DNA of 64,000 nt from Pseudofabraea citricarpa. Its lineage: Eukaryota; Ascomycota; Leotiomycetes; Helotiales; Dermateaceae. The stretch lies in NCBI GenBank assembly GCA_029641185.1, contig JAPWGK010000001.1:1686501-1750500 (forward strand). Reading direction: 5' to 3'. The notes beneath the pieces are model-generated. The model saw only the letters and a list, made by a program, of their open reading frames with translations, had not been told where the DNA came from and made no database searches. Within the stretch, counting starts at the first letter, position 1; every line of letters starts with the position of its first letter. The translations under genes and the position numbers were made by a program. Of this stretch, positions 45,401-58,959 are shown piece after piece.

Positions 45401-48400
45401 TAAGGCAATGCATATATTCTGGTTGCCTTACGCACGGGTAACCTTCTAAAAGACTCCTACTTGTGGCTAACATTAGTACGCATAAGAATGCTGAAAACGT
45501 GGTACAAATCAAATTAGGGAGCTCCTTTATTTTCTACCAATCAATCTTCGGGGTTTCTTGCTTAGGTATAGGTACATAAATTTGGCTGAGAATGGTAAGC
45601 CGAAGAAGGTTCATTAACCAAACAGAACTTCACACATGTGAAACGCGGGTCCTAACTAAGGTTTCTGTATTGTATTATCGATTCGGTAAGGCTGTCATTT
45701 TCAGAAGCCCAAGAATGTAGGGAGTCTACTATCAACTGCATTCAAGACGTGAGGCAAAAAATGAGGCTAACTAGCGTTGAATTTCTATCTCTTATTCTAC
45801 CTTTCTCTTCTTCGGCCCCCTAAGAGGCTCATAAATTTGAATAAGTTGATAATCTATATTCTTGATACTCATTGCTCATTGCTCAGAATTCCTGAGGGTG
45901 TACTTACAATAATACTCAAGTGACGACATGATTTGGTTGCCTCTACGCCCGGTAGCTGAGTCAATGTCTCTCTGGCTATTATATGAGCGAAGGTGGTGCA
46001 TGATCTCACTTTTGCGGGGAAGTTGTCGCACAAATCCTGTTATTCCTTATTCGAGTTGGTAGATCATTGAGAGCCTCGTGATGATTGGTGTGTGTCTCTG
46101 ATTTATCATCTGTGTGTAGGCGGGAGGTAGGTGTGGAAGCAAATATCATTTGCTATGTTCCTGCCTCATGAACTTATCAGCCAGATTGATAAGCTTATGA
46201 TTCCCACTCCTCCGTCTCACTCTGAATTTTTTTGGAATTCTAGAATGGAGTCAGCCTCTCCAAGTGAGATGCAACCAAAAAGATTAAACGTTTCAACTGG
46301 GCGGAAGGCAACCAACCGAGTTTCATACCCACAGGCTCCCACAGCACATGATATCTCCTGATATCCAATGCAGTTACCGATATCAGCATCATCGTGAACG
46401 CGAGCCTCGGTCTTACGAGGCTGAGTCCATCTCTTGACGTATCCAAGGACATTTTGAAATCTTACTCATCATCATTTGCTCGTATATTGACCACTGCTTT
46501 CAGACTGATAAGGCACAACCCCGCTCAGGATTCTGCCTCTTGTTCTGCATGGAGAATGTGGAGATACCGGTGATTAGATGTCAGCAATTCAACAAGAATC
46601 GGAGGAATTAAATCTGTCTCGTCGCCATATTATTGCGTTGTTTTTCTTTGTAAACGAGACGAGGCTGCTGCCTGATCCGAGGCACAGTCTTACATGCCTA
46701 CTTTTTATGAAATTTCATCAGCAACCAAGTAAATACTACCCACTCTCGATTTTCTGCAAGGGGCTTACTGGTTTACTGGGGATGAGGATGCTTCGGATGA
46801 CGGGTTTGGAAGGTGGAGAAATTTCGGTCTTTAATCTGATGCGACTTTTTAGGCTGTGGTGGGCTGTATACAGATGGTGTTGTGCTCGAATTTTCTATCA
46901 CTCCGTCACTTCCGTGGTTAAATTCGAGGGTAGATATGTTGATTGGTTGCGAGAAATTGGCTGGGAGGCTTATTGATAGGTTTGTGGACATGGTTGTTTT
47001 GTAACATTGAACTCTGTGGCTAGAAAGATGACATTGATCGGTTTCTGAGATAATTAAGTGGCACGCGAGAAAAGGTAAGACGGATGAACTTTAGGGCATC
47101 GTTTATTCGAGCCTTGTTAATCCACACTCATGATGTCTTTTTTAGAAGATGCCTTTCAATTACACGCCGATTCGGAACAAAAGCGTCAAATGGTTAAACT
47201 CGCAATGCTAATTGCAGTGGTTGTGATAAACGGCAGATCACGCAATGTTTCTACTATGCAATTTAAAGGTATCATAGGACTATCATATCAAAATCTTCAA
47301 TAGAGCCAAAATTTTCCCACACACGTCCAACTAAGTTCATGGCCTAATACTTAAAAATCCGGAAGCAAATTCCAGACATAAAGGCAGACGTTTTATGTTT
47401 TACTTAGACGTTTGTTCTAGTACGAAATGTTCATAGTACATTTGTTTTACCTTTTCGGAGAATCATTCAAACTTGGTGCTCAAGTCCAAACTGAAAACTT
47501 TCCTTCCTCTACAGAGGCTATTCCTTTGAAGTGTTTTGAAGTGCCAAGCCATTTCGCAATCATTCTAAACTCGCTTTAGACACAGCAGCCTTGTCATTTA
47601 CAAAATATTTGGCTTCAAACTTGATAGCCAAGAGCCACAAGGAAAAGGCCTTATTTTGATTGCCTTGAGCAACAGTTATTGTATATGTCGGCAAAATAAA
47701 AGAATTCAATTAACCGAGCAACCAACCATGTGACCCTTCACTTTTTACCTCATGCTAAGTTGTTCCAGCAAAGTGCGCAACTTGATAGAGATCCAATCAC
47801 CTATGAATTTCTGGTTCTCTTGAAGTTCCATTTCATTTGAATTGGGTTGCCGCGGCGCATGTGATGACAAGTATGAAATCTCTGTTGCGCCAAGACTTTT
47901 GCACCTCGGTATTTGCTGCCTAAAGCGGAGTAGACACAACGCAGAAAAGGCCTTCGAGATACTGTCTATTCCGACAAAGTGATAATAAACTCACTGCTTG
48001 CGTTGCACGCCCGAAGATCAACTCCAGACACGTTAATGAAAAAGGAGGATGCAAGTTCCTCGAACATTTTCCGGTTTATAGCTTCAATCCCAATAGCCAG
48101 AGCGTGGCTAAATTGAGAGGAAGATGGCAAATAAGAGGCTCTCATTGGTCTATTTGCGGATTAGATTGTACAGTATGGTTACACGAGAGGCTTTGAAATT
48201 ATCGATCCGAGGCCCAATGCATTAACTGATGCCCTGCGTCTCTTTGCAGCATACAAATAGTTAGTAAAATTCCAAGTAGAGATAACTAAATTGAGCTTGG
48301 TAAGCCTTGATGCTTGAATTATTCGTGTAAGTTTCTAGGAAACTTACGAAGGTAGCCGTTGTGTTACGAGGGATCTTTCGTACAGAAATCACCAGGGGAT

Positions 48401-49767
48401 ACTGCTGAAATATCCCTGGACGCAAGCCCAGCTAGCTATTGAGGGCATATTACTCCCTAGGGTTGGAATGCGACAAGTCTGTTTATCTTGAGTGATTCAA
48501 AGCTAGGTTTCTAGTTATGTTAAGAGATCGAAGCAGAATTTATACACGGCATGGCATAAACTAAGGTACACACCATTCAAGTCATGTTTTGCAAAGTTAG
48601 CTTGGATTCTTTATTCTGTATACGCTTGTGTAAGTGCTGAGAGGTCTCGTTGCAACTGTGAGGTTCCTCTGTCAAGTGCTCTCTTAAATTCTTTTCTCGA
48701 AAAACGAAGGTTTCTGCATTTCTATTGTATTCGAAAATCGATGGACCAAGATAGCCTTCCTTTTTTCCTATCTAGAATCAGATTCCCCATGTTGTCCTTA
48801 TATTGATATGTGGCAGATTGTTACAGCCGTGTTATATGTTGCAGTGGAAGGGATATAGTTCTTCGACTAGAGGATAAGTCCATAACAATAGGCAATAATT
48901 GTGGTCTTGAACTTTGCAATACTAATAAAGGTTTCCATTGCGGGCATGGCTGCAGGGCATAGAAACATCCGGTCTTTCGTGTTATGCATTGAACTTGATT
49001 TTCCACCGGTGTTTGATTCAATATTTCTTTCCACCGAGAACGAAATATATCCGGTTAAGAGCATGCCTTTTTTCTCATTCATCAATCATAGCCTCCGCCG
49101 ACAGTTCCTGTCGCTTAACTTTTGAAAAGCAAAGCAAAAGAAAAGAAAAATCCTATATTGTCGAAGACATGCGAACAATGCATTATTCATACTTACTCGG
49201 AAATTTCTTTTGTCGTTCCCTTTTCAACTATTCACAACACCAGTCTTCCTAACAAACATATGGTGGTCTCGTTGCTCCCAAATTGGCCTGTGGAGGAAAT
49301 CGAGGTTTTGGTGGGCAAGATTATTTCGAGAATCGTTAATTTCCCGAGAAGCCAATTGCTTAAGCTGGACGAAGAATTTCTGGGAGATATATAACTGAGC
49401 GAACTCCAAACTAGTTCAGTTATCAAAGGCTCTAAGCGTAGGAAGACTTAGCTGGTGAAATCAAGAAATGCAGAAGTTTAGCGGTGCTAGTCACCACCCT
49501 TTGATTCGACTCTGACTGTCGTCTGGGAATAACAACAGCAGCTACACCAGCAACAAGAGTGATATTGACAACAGCATTGAAAGAGAAGAAGATAAAAACG
49601 GGAACACATAGCGCCGGCCGTACTTCTCTGTTGCTCGACCAGGTTTATTAGCCGAGATGCTCAGCTTATTTCGAAAAACTAAGCAGGCAACAATAAGATG
49701 GTACCTAGGTGTATGTAGAAAGTTTCATGGAAAGTTCATATTTCTGTGGTTTAGTCCTCTGAAAAAG
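42430..49767. other. Gene-poor stretch of about 7.3 kb
   Basis: AT-rich sequence without any supported gene. Frames such as 44756-45301 (no ATG start, Gly-Thr run from a GGTACC repeat) and 46578-46976 show no family features or usable introns. A short palindromic array of GGTACC units lies near 44845. I see no terminal inverted repeats, transposase or tRNA. Confidence 0.55.
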
Positions 49768-52700
49768 CTAATAATCACCATCTACATCTGACACAGAGTA
49801 CGAACCACCCGACATAAACATTGAAACGATGTCTCTCGTGCTGCTTCCGACAACTGCACCTCCATCAGTAACCATCTCGCCACCTCGAGCAGTTCTCATG
49901 CCAGCGACTCTCTTAGCAACCTCGTTAGCCTCATACAAGCTCACCAACCTTCTCTTTTTCCCTTCATTTCCAGTCTTCTGGTCTGTCTCCTCACAGATTT
50001 CCCAAGTTCTCTTCTTACTTTCCTCAGGGCCAGCCTCCTTCCTCTTGAAATTCTGTGTTGCCTGGTGCATAATAGAGCTATAGTCATGGCCCCCAGGAGA
50101 GTAGTTCGTTCCTGTCGACACGTTTGGTGCATTTTCAACGCAGGAAGCAATGTAGATATCACGAGACATCTCCAACGGTGTGCGACCGGTCGCATTCTCC
50201 CGGTAGAGAAGTGATGGGTTAAGAGAAAGGAAGAAGGCGGTAATAGTGGTAAGACCTTGTTTGATTGCCTGTAATGAAACATGTTGTTAGATTGAGTATA
50301 ACATAGAAGGTTGGCAGTACTTACAACATGTAAGGGAAGGTCCCCTTCCCCATTTATCATTTCCAGTTCTTCTCCATTTGACGACCCACACAATACAGAA
50401 ATGCAATCATTCTTCTTGTTGTTTCCATTGTTCTTAGCCATCCATAGAGCTAGTGGTGTCAAAGCACCGGGGGTAATGGTGCAACGTTCTACCATCATTT
50501 CCTTGACAGCTTCTTTGTCAAAGAGCCTAATCAAACTCTGAAGATTTTCACTGTCACTATTGTAGTGAGCCCCGAACCCATTTTGTTTCGGACAAACTAG
50601 CGAGTGAATGACGTTACGGTTGAGTCTATCACGAGACCGTTGGTTAGCACCACAAGAGATCAGATATAAGATGACGTCTTCGCGTTGAACAGAAGCCGCA
50701 ATCTGCAGAGGTGTCCAGCCTTCAGAAGACTTCTGCTCAAGATACCTAGGATCAAGGGAGACAATATGCTTGATCAAGCTGAGGTAGTTGCCTGTCGATT
50801 TCTTATCAGGATTGTACATAATTGCACAGTGAAGAATGAGATCACCTATGGACGTTAATCATTGGTCAAATCAACTGATTAAGGACTTACTCTTCCATCC
50901 TAACCAGCTGGTAAGAGTCTTTTCAAACCCCTTGTTACTTTTCTCCAATGCCTGGATTCGTTTGTCATTCTTATTCTTGGTTGCGAAATCCCGGTACTGT
51001 CGCATCGGGGCGTCACTCATGAACCAATCGATAGAATCAAGGCTTCCAAGATGTGCTGCTTGAAGAACAGGAGGTATGTTCTGCTCGGCAACTTCAGCGC
51101 GGTAGCCTGGAGCCTGTGCCCAGTCTGCTCTCTTCTTTCCGCCAATACTTAAGCCCTGGTAGTATTTTGGCTTGCTTCTAAGTTCGACGCCGCTCGATTT
51201 AATGAACTGTTTGAAAGGAACACCAACTCCAGTCGTTTTGATCATCTCTCCCAGCATGTTTGTGCGTCCAAGTTGAATTGCAGACAAGAAGACATCCTGG
51301 CCAATTGTATAACACCTCTGAGCATCTTCTCCGTCGTCAAGAAGTGCCTGATGTTCTCCTCCAAGTTCAATGATGAACTTTAGTAAATCCATATCGTCCG
51401 TCTCCACAGCATGTTCTAAAAGAGTAAGCTGCGTATCTCGATGATATTTGACCTTGGTGAGACGATGAGCACTGCAAGTCCATTCGATCATTGTAAGTGG
51501 TAGAATATCACTCTTGACAACATTTGCTACTTCTCCTAGGTTGTCGACAGTGAATTTGTCGCTCACAAGTTCCGAATATATGGGGATTTCGTCTTCGTTG
51601 TCAAAATCGCTGTCCTCCTCGTCGTCTTCGTCTGATCGGGTATTCCATCGCTGCCGCTTCGTTTTAATGTCATCTTTGCTATATTGAGTAATGCATATCT
51701 CTACTATTTTCTTTGCAAGATCTTTATGCCCACGGAGTGTAGCAATAGAAAATGGGCTAAAGCCGCTAGCATCTTGAACTGCAATATTCAGCGGCGTATT
51801 ATGCGATGGGGACAAAGGCGATGTCCATGGTGCCAGAGTCATCGCTTTGATGGTTTCAAGATCGTTATTCCAAGCCGCTTCGAATAGTTTCAAGTACGCG
51901 TCCTTCTTTGCATCGTTGAGATCAGGAACTCTGAAATTTAGCTTTGTCTCGTAAGGTGAAGGCTCTGGCTGCTGATATGAGTACGAGTTATTACTATCGG
52001 GTCTCTTGGGGATGTTGGGATGCATTTTATAAAAAGATTTGGCTCCGGCCGCAATCAATGACTTCTCCACACTTTCCAGTTCTCGGATTAAAGTTGATAT
52101 TGCTTCTCTCTTCTCAACAACACCATCGTTGGTCTTTGAATTTTCTCTTTTGTTGAAAGATTCCCATGACCTTTCATTGTTCAGTTTTGCTTGCTGGAAA
52201 TTGGCAACCGCGCTCCAGTACTGATAGGTGTCTTCTTTAAGACCATAGGTGTAGGAAGTTTGATCCCGTAGCTTTTCTGGCTTTCTTTCGTTGTTGGGTT
52301 CTTTGTACTCCCGCAGTGCCTTGAGTTTATTCTGTATAATATCCAGAAGTGACTCAGCGGCTTGCCAACTGCCATTTTGAGGATTTTCCAACACATTATA
52401 AGCTGTCTTCTCCAACGACGCTGGGTCAGCTCCATGAGCTAGAAGATACTCGACAACTTTTCCCGTCTCTTTACATGCAGCAGCAATGATTGGCTGATCA
52501 ACTGAGTTTTTATACTGTTTCAAGTTGTCCTCCGGAGTACGTGTCTTTGCCCAATCGTTTCTGGCAAGATACGACTTCACCCATTCTTCAAACCTGATAG
52601 TATGATGGGCACCAAGCTCGAGAAGTCGCTGCACCATATCCTGGTTGCCTTTTTCGACTGCTGTAATCAATGGTGACTTGATAGAATTTCCCCATTGAGA

Positions 52701-55444
52701 AGTAAAAGCGACATTGTTTAAAACGCTGAGACAGGCAGGCCGATCATTAGCGAGGAGAACATCAAGTATCTCGTTCTTATCTTGAGCCACAAGGTAGTGC
52801 AGAACTGTAAAGTGATTCATATCACCTTGAGTCGATGTAGCGCCAAGCTCTAGAAGAAGCTTTACTACGCTCTTTGCCTTTTCAGCCGGAAGATTGATTG
52901 CTAAAATAATGGTCATGATGGCGCCCCTAGCACTCTTCGAATATGGATCGATCAATTTGACTGGGAGAAGAACATCGGCGCCGTATTCTGACACCAGTAG
53001 TTCAATGACATCCAGATGTCCATTCAGTATCGCAAGATGCAAAGGCGAGAGGCCGTAATCCCAAGCAATGACATCAATTTCGTATATATCTGGATCCTCT
53101 ATTGAGTCGTCTGGAACTCCATCCTAAAGTTCAGTTAGTAAGCCAATTGTCAACTAATATTAAAGCTGAAAATAAATTGTCCTCAGGATGCCACAGATTT
53201 TGCAGGAGAAGATGCTTACATCTGCGTTCTTCTGCTTTTCCGTGTCTATTTTCACAAACGAGCCCATTGTGACGGAATCAGTATCTGAATCACTTCCCAA
53301 TGTGATTTCTGAAGCCTCTGAAGCCTCTGAGTCATTGTCGTTGGCTTCAATCTCCATGTCCTCGTCATCGTTAGACCTCTTTTTGGAAGCTTTTCTGGCG
53401 CTGCGACGAGCATCCTCTTTCAACTCCTCCTCTTCCTCGTTCGCCAAACTCCTGTTCATGAGTATCTTGACCATATCTAAATTGCCCCGCGCAGCTGCGA
53501 TGTGAAGTGCAGTCCGACCATCGACTAACCTGGCGATCAATCGGGCACCATGGTCTACAAGACACTGTACAATCTCGATACTTGAAGCCATGACAGCCAA
53601 ATGTAGAGGAGTTCGCCCGGTGTACTATTGGGATTACTTGAGTCAGTTTCACTGTCTTCCAATTTCGGACCCAACTGAAAAATGAAGGAGAGAATGTCAA
53701 GAAAAAAATACGTACATCGCGTCTATTAACATCAACTCCTTCCTGAGAACACCAATCCTCGACATGTTCTAGGTCATGATCCACAATGGCTTGACAAAGG
53801 CGGGCAGTGTCTCCTACATAGGCCATTGTAGTCCATTCGTCATCTGTGATTGGATTGAAACTACCAATCTCCTGACGGCCTGGATCGTCAACTAGAAATT
53901 TAAGCTGGCCAGAAACATGTTTCTTGCTCTCTTCCTCGGCAACTGCTATCTCTTCATCTGTCTTTGGGATTGGACAATACCCACAGCAATCTTGAAGTAC
54001 TTCTTCCGCAGTACCGATGAAACATGGGTGTCTATGCAAATAAACCTCGCGATCATCCGGCTGATTCCACTCTGCATTGAGAAGAAGGTCCTTTGCATAC
54101 ATCAAGCGATTGATCTTGCCTGCATGGTACTTGGGGCCGTACGGGACTGTAAAAGTATGGTATGATGAAACCTCCTCCTGCTCAACCCATTCGGCAACAT
54201 CGTCTTCCTCCCATTCTTTGATATTTCCACTCATTCTACCTGAAGCACGGAAATTGCGGTGAATCGGCGGTCTGCCTCTTTCAGCTCGGCGTTGATCCAT
54301 GTATGCATCTCTATCGCGAGTCTTGGGAAGTTTTTCGAGTATGAGAAGTCTCGCTAGACCCTGTGTGCGACCAAAAGAGCGTTCAAATATAGTTGGATCG
54401 ATTCGGGTGCGATCCAACAGAGGCCAATGGACTTCAAATCCACGATGGTGATACTTTGAAAGACGATTTTCGTATGACGGTGAGCGTCTTGTCAAATCAA
54501 TGGTATTACATTGTGTGATGAATGCAGCGATCGCCCGAGGAGCTGCAAAGACTTGTTCGCCATTATAAGCTACGCAGGCACAGTCAACGTCAAATCCTGT
54601 AATGACTTGAGAAATAGAGTCATATAGACGAAGGACAATTTGAACGTGGCGTGTTGGGTACTGGCTGGCAATCGTAATGGCATTTTTGGTCCGAATTGTT
54701 GTGGTCTCATGAAGAATGCTATCCTTGATGCTCTTCTCGATCTGCTTGATCTTTTCAATGGCTTGTTCTTCATTGAGGCCATAAATGAAGAGGTCAACAT
54801 CGCTGGCAGGCGCAAGCTGCTCGTGGTAGTACTCTCTCAAGCTTCTTTTGTTCCCAACCCACTTTTCGGGTACAGGAAGAAGAGCCGTAGTAACAGCACT
54901 ACCAGCGGCAACAATGTTACTCCAATCGAGATCAGCAAGGGATGATTCGGAGAAAAGGTTGAAGTTCTGCTGAAAGTCCTTGAACGACGAGACAATTGCA
55001 GGAGAGTCGTTTGCTTTTCGCTCTTCCTTCTGCAACTGCATTATATACTTCAACTTCTGGTCCTCAGTCTCAACTTCCAATGAACGAGCACGAATCTTGA
55101 CTGCCCAAAGAAGCACAATTAGTGTCTACATTCCTCATTCCCAGCGTATTTTGAATTGGGGTTTCCAAACCTGCATGTTCGTGGCCAGAAAAAACCGGTA
55201 CCAGATTAACAGTTCCATCTTTGACAGATTCGTGGCTGGGTTCCTGGGCATACACCTATCGTAATAATGGTCAATGAATGGCCTTCAACGAATGGGCAAT
55301 GGGATGTTTTACCTTGCGAAGCTCAGATTCGAAAGCCTTGAATGGCTCGAGAAGCTTGTCTACAGACGTTTTAGGGTTGTTTGTAATGTACGGAATGAAG
55401 TCCTTGACGGTTCCCGATGGTGTAAGAAGCTTTGGGATCTCCAT
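49768..55444 (-). CDS. Nucleotidyltransferase-like / ankyrin-repeat protein, about 1,750 residues
   Basis: Seven exons join in phase: 55444-55313, 55255-55171, 55100-53716, 53624-53220, 53123-50891, 50845-50325 and 50268-49768, giving 1,753 residues. Residues about 110-300 resemble a nucleotidyltransferase fold: AAGSAV (G139-S140), SDVDLFIYGL (D173, D175) and, later, GFDVDCACVAYNG (D243/D245), which would supply the metal-binding carboxylates. A conserved-looking RRSPSYENRLSKYHHRGFEV block follows. Ankyrin repeats occur from about 495 (TGRTPLHLAVMAS, DGRTALHIAAARGNLDMVKIL), then an acidic Ser/Glu/Asp linker, and again (LSPLHLAILNGHLDVIELL, ASGFSPFSIATLRGHKDLA, EGWTPLQIAASV). The C-terminus is basic and probably disordered. 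No signal peptide or membrane span. I recognise the type from other fungi but know no assigned function. Confidence 0.88.
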
Positions 55445-56368
55445 GATGATGATTCGTGTTGGGTTGATAAATTTACAAAAAGAGGATGCAAGATTCGCTG
55501 AGTAAATGATGAGAAGCGTGAAAGTTTGTTAAGAATGGAGTGGTGACTTTGGTCTCTCAATGTAGTCAAGAGAGATGAGTATCTTGTGACAATGAAAATA
55601 GGAAAAGATCAAGGAGACAATGGAGAATATAAAGGTTCTTCAGCTTGCCTTGTCACGGACCTACAATATGAGATGTCGATGGTTACCAGTCGCGTCTTCG
55701 AACTTTGAGTCACGGTACGTCTGATGCGGGGGTTGACGCCTGTTCTCGTGATTTACGCATTCCGCAAGAAACTTCAAAATGGTAAGAGCTTCCAGGCAAC
55801 TTCCAGATCCGTCGTGGAAGCCTTGAGGCTGCCTAGACGCTAACCAGCAGATCTTCACGTGATGGTCCGATTGAACATCAGGAAACTCAAGCACTGGATA
55901 GCGCTTCTTAAGGTTTGATTGACGTCTAAATCGACCTGACTTTATTGGAGAGACACGTTCTATTTTCAATTAGTGGATTGTGGTGGCGGCTGTGATCCAC
56001 ATGAATTATGATCCAATATTGACACGTGATGTAGATATCCACAAAGCGCGTCTTTGTCAAGACTGTAGCACCACCTAGAACAAAGACAACAAAAGGGTGG
56101 ATATGGAATAAAATTGGAAAAGGCCTACTTCAAGTATTTGACTTGAGGGATGATGTATCCAGCATCACAGAAGTCTAAGAGTTGGCTGCGAGCTAAGAAG
56201 GCAAAACAGGTAAAGAGAGTTCCTACGTAGGTAGGTAATCAAATTAATCCAAGTAATCATCAAGCAAATAAAGAGTCTTTCTCACCTTTGCATGCATCAA
56301 TCCCAATGCACCAACAAGAGACAAATCCAAACACCTGACTTATGACCGCATCGGCTATTAATCCAGAT
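55445..56368. other. Intergenic region
   Basis: Holds the promoter of the ankyrin gene and the 3' end of the mutarotase-like gene. A 102-codon frame at 55661-55969 begins with TTG and is not credible. A short CCTACGTAGG palindrome is at 56223. Confidence 0.5.
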
Positions 56369-56862
56369 TTATGCAATTGGAATAACTCCTTTCTTCAGAA
56401 TAACATTTCCGTACTTCCTTGTCTCTCCAGTCACGACAACCGCAAAAGCTTTCTTCGATCGCTCATAAAACTGAAATCTCTCGAGCTTCTCGATCTCTCC
56501 CTTGTAACCGAGAGCATCTCTGAAATTGGTCTCAACGCTAGCATCTGCTGTGTCGCCTTGTACGACTTCCATCATAATGACGGGGATCACATTATAGGTA
56601 TCCAACTCAAATAGTGGGTTGATGGCAGCTAGAAGAGACGAAACAGTGATACCTTAGTTATTGTCAGCGACTTCCAATAATTGTAACCAGGTTGCATCAC
56701 ACGTGACATACCGTCTGCTCTGACCACAGGTATGTGTGGTGGACAAATAGAGTGAGAGGGAAAATGAGCATCAGCTAGGACAATCTCATCACCGTGTCCC
56801 ATTTCTGCCAGTACTTTGAGGAGAGTTGGGGAGATCAGCGGCGAGATTCCTTTGAGAACCAT
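56369..56862 (-). CDS. RbsD/FucU family sugar mutarotase (L-fucose mutarotase-like)
   Basis: Two exons join in phase: 56862-56712 and 56652-56369, giving 144 residues, the usual size of the family. FucU/FUOM proteins interconvert the anomers of L-fucose; RbsD does so for ribose and related pyranose forms. Seen here are [36 protein letters not shown] (H23 the expected catalytic base, D25), and the C-terminal block [22 protein letters not shown] followed by [11 protein letters not shown]. The intron has a GTATGT donor and a CTGAC branch site; joining gives [15 protein letters not shown]. It is cytosolic, with no other fucose-pathway gene nearby. Confidence 0.94.
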
Positions 56863-57618
56863 GTTGAATAGCGGTGAGATTCGTAGGACAGGCTGATGTG
56901 AAGGTACAGCAGAAAGATGTAACAAGCACAAGCGTATACTGGAGCGAAGACTAGGTACCTGTTGAGTCTTGTAGATGTTGATCTTAAAGTCTTCAAAAAT
57001 CGAGAGCCAGCGAGAAGATCTCGAAGTTGTTTCAGAAATAGGCTTGTACGCGTAGACGCTAAAATCGGAAATCTTGACATCGAGATCGAGCCGCCCCGCC
57101 AAAGGCTTTTACTTACATCCCCACCCCACCAGCTCCTTTCAGAAGCGAGCGTCGCTTAGTTGCAATCAAATTCTGTCATAGCAGTAGTATATTTAAAAGT
57201 GTAGTCTTTCCCCCACACATTCTCTTTGTCATAACAAAATTGGGTATAATAGTTCATTTAGATACTACCGAAAGTCTGAGTTGTCACTTATAGATACATC
57301 TCAAAATATCATATTATTCATCCTACCAAATCCATCCTCTTATCGTACCTACCTAGGTAAGACATGGTATATTGAAAATGTAATTCAAATCCACACTATG
57401 CAGATTAACGACCATATGTTTGTAATTTCTGTTGAGATTTCCAAGGTCACTGCAAAAAGGCACTGGCATTGAAGATTATGATATTATGGTGAGAATAGTG
57501 AATGATTACATAATATGTCAAGGATCCAAGCACGTCGCGCGTCTCTGCTTCAAAACTCTAATATCTTCACGACGCTTCTGTAAGGACACTCCGTTCAACC
57601 TACTTCAAGCCATTTCCG
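56863..57618. other. Divergent intergenic region
   Basis: Separates the head-to-head mutarotase-like and MYND-finger genes. No element beyond presumed promoters is visible. Confidence 0.5.
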
Positions 57619-58197
57619 ATGGAAACGACGTGCAGTGCGACCGGTTGCGGCAATACAGGCACATTAAAATGTGCTGCTTGCGGGGTCACGAAATATTGCA
57701 GCCGCGACTGTCAACGGAATCACTGGAAAGCGGACCACAAGCAGAACTGCACAGCAACCGCGAAAGCCAACTGCTTCATCATCCGCGCACCAACATCTTC
57801 GGCTCAGGAAGGTAAAATTGAGCCTTTCAACCTGCATGACTATGGCAATGAAGCGAAGGAGATGCTGGCGTTGGAGACAGAATTGGGATGGAAGTTTGCC
57901 ATGGAGGTTGCGAAGTTCTACGATCATACCGGAAGCGATACCTGGTACTACTATGTGTACGGGCCAGATCCACAGGATTCGTCCGTCGGGCCGATGAACA
58001 TCATGGCGAGTGCGGCATGTGGTGATGTCTATGGAGATCTTGCTGTGGTGCGGTCTGGTCCTGTGGGTAGCACGTTTGCCACCACATTCGCACAACGAGA
58101 ACTTGAAAAGGCCTTGGAGTATTACAAGACTACCGATTCAAGCACGGTATTTGCTGCAAGAGAGAGAAGCAGGGCCATCAGAAAATGGGGAATGTGA
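57619..58197 (+). CDS. MYND zinc-finger protein
   Basis: A single exon of 192 residues. The first 44 residues form a MYND finger with the cysteine/histidine series C5, C10, C18, C21, C27, C31, H40, C44 (LKCAACGVTKYCSRDCQRNH), a protein-protein interaction module. The rest (GWKFAMEVAKFYDHTGSD, WYYYVYGPDPQDSSVGPMNI, ALEYYKTTDSSTVFAARERS) matches no domain I know; small fungal proteins with an N-terminal MYND and an uncharacterised C-terminus of this size are common. No signal peptide or membrane span. A further 3' exon cannot be excluded but is not needed. Confidence 0.85.
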   Translation: METTCSATGCGNTGTLKCAACGVTKYCSRDCQRNHWKADHKQNCTATAKANCFIIRAPTSSAQEGKIEPFNLHDYGNEAKEMLALETELGWKFAMEVAKFYDHTGSDTWYYYVYGPDPQDSSVGPMNIMASAACGDVYGDLAVVRSGPVGSTFATTFAQRELEKALEYYKTTDSSTVFAARERSRAIRKWGM

Positions 58198-58959
58198 GCA
58201 GATGAAGCAAAGTACACCCTCAATCCTCATAAGCCCCTGTATTTCTCGATATTACACATCACACAGAGAGGAATGCGAGGCTAATACAACCCATCTGGAT
58301 CCAACTCCTTGTCAACCTGCACAGTAGGAATCATCAAAATGCCACCTGGTGGATCTTAATATCTTGAAAAATTCCTCAGTGGGAAATGTTAACCTTTTCA
58401 CAAATGAAGTTAGTTAGGCAGCAAATCAAGGTTGTTGGTTTAGGGAACAACTTCTCAAGCCCTCTCACTCGTAGTAGCACTCAATAAGTACGCTCTGAAT
58501 CAAGAAATCTTATCACAAGGAAATAAAGTGTATCTCCTTAGTTGTTTAGTGTGATTACAGCCTGTAGTTTGCCATACCACGTGGAGAACTGCTAACAACA
58601 GCTTTCCAGTATGATTAGATTGAATATTGAATTATTTTCGTATTCAAATAGATTCTGCAGCTCATGCATATGAAAGGTGAAAGTAAACATTGATCACTGT
58701 CAAATATCAAAGAAAAAGCACTCGTTCGGACTTTATTTCGCTCCAGCAGTTACAGTTGCATTGCTATTGGGTAAACTGGTCGAATAAGCAGCTAATCTGG
58801 ATCCCCAGGTTCAACTCAAATTCCTCCCAATCCGTACGTCTTCTTTCATGCTATAGACCTTTCTGAACACGTGAAATCGGTTCCCTTCTAGGTCGACACC
58901 TTCTATATCGAGGCGCCACCCTAGAGACGATCGATTGCATGAAGAGGTATTTACCCTTC
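58198..58959. other. Intergenic, convergent 3' ends
   Basis: Between the MYND gene and the 19-residue-repeat gene. No coding signal is seen. Confidence 0.55.

Noticed and set aside
33240..49316. A 17-base match TCGAGGTTTTGGTGGGC at 33240 and 49300, one in each gene-poor stretch
   Set aside because: Flanks do not match; most likely chance rather than a shared repeat.
55661..55969. 102-codon minus frame between the ankyrin and mutarotase-like genes
   Set aside because: Begins with TTG and has no protein-like features.
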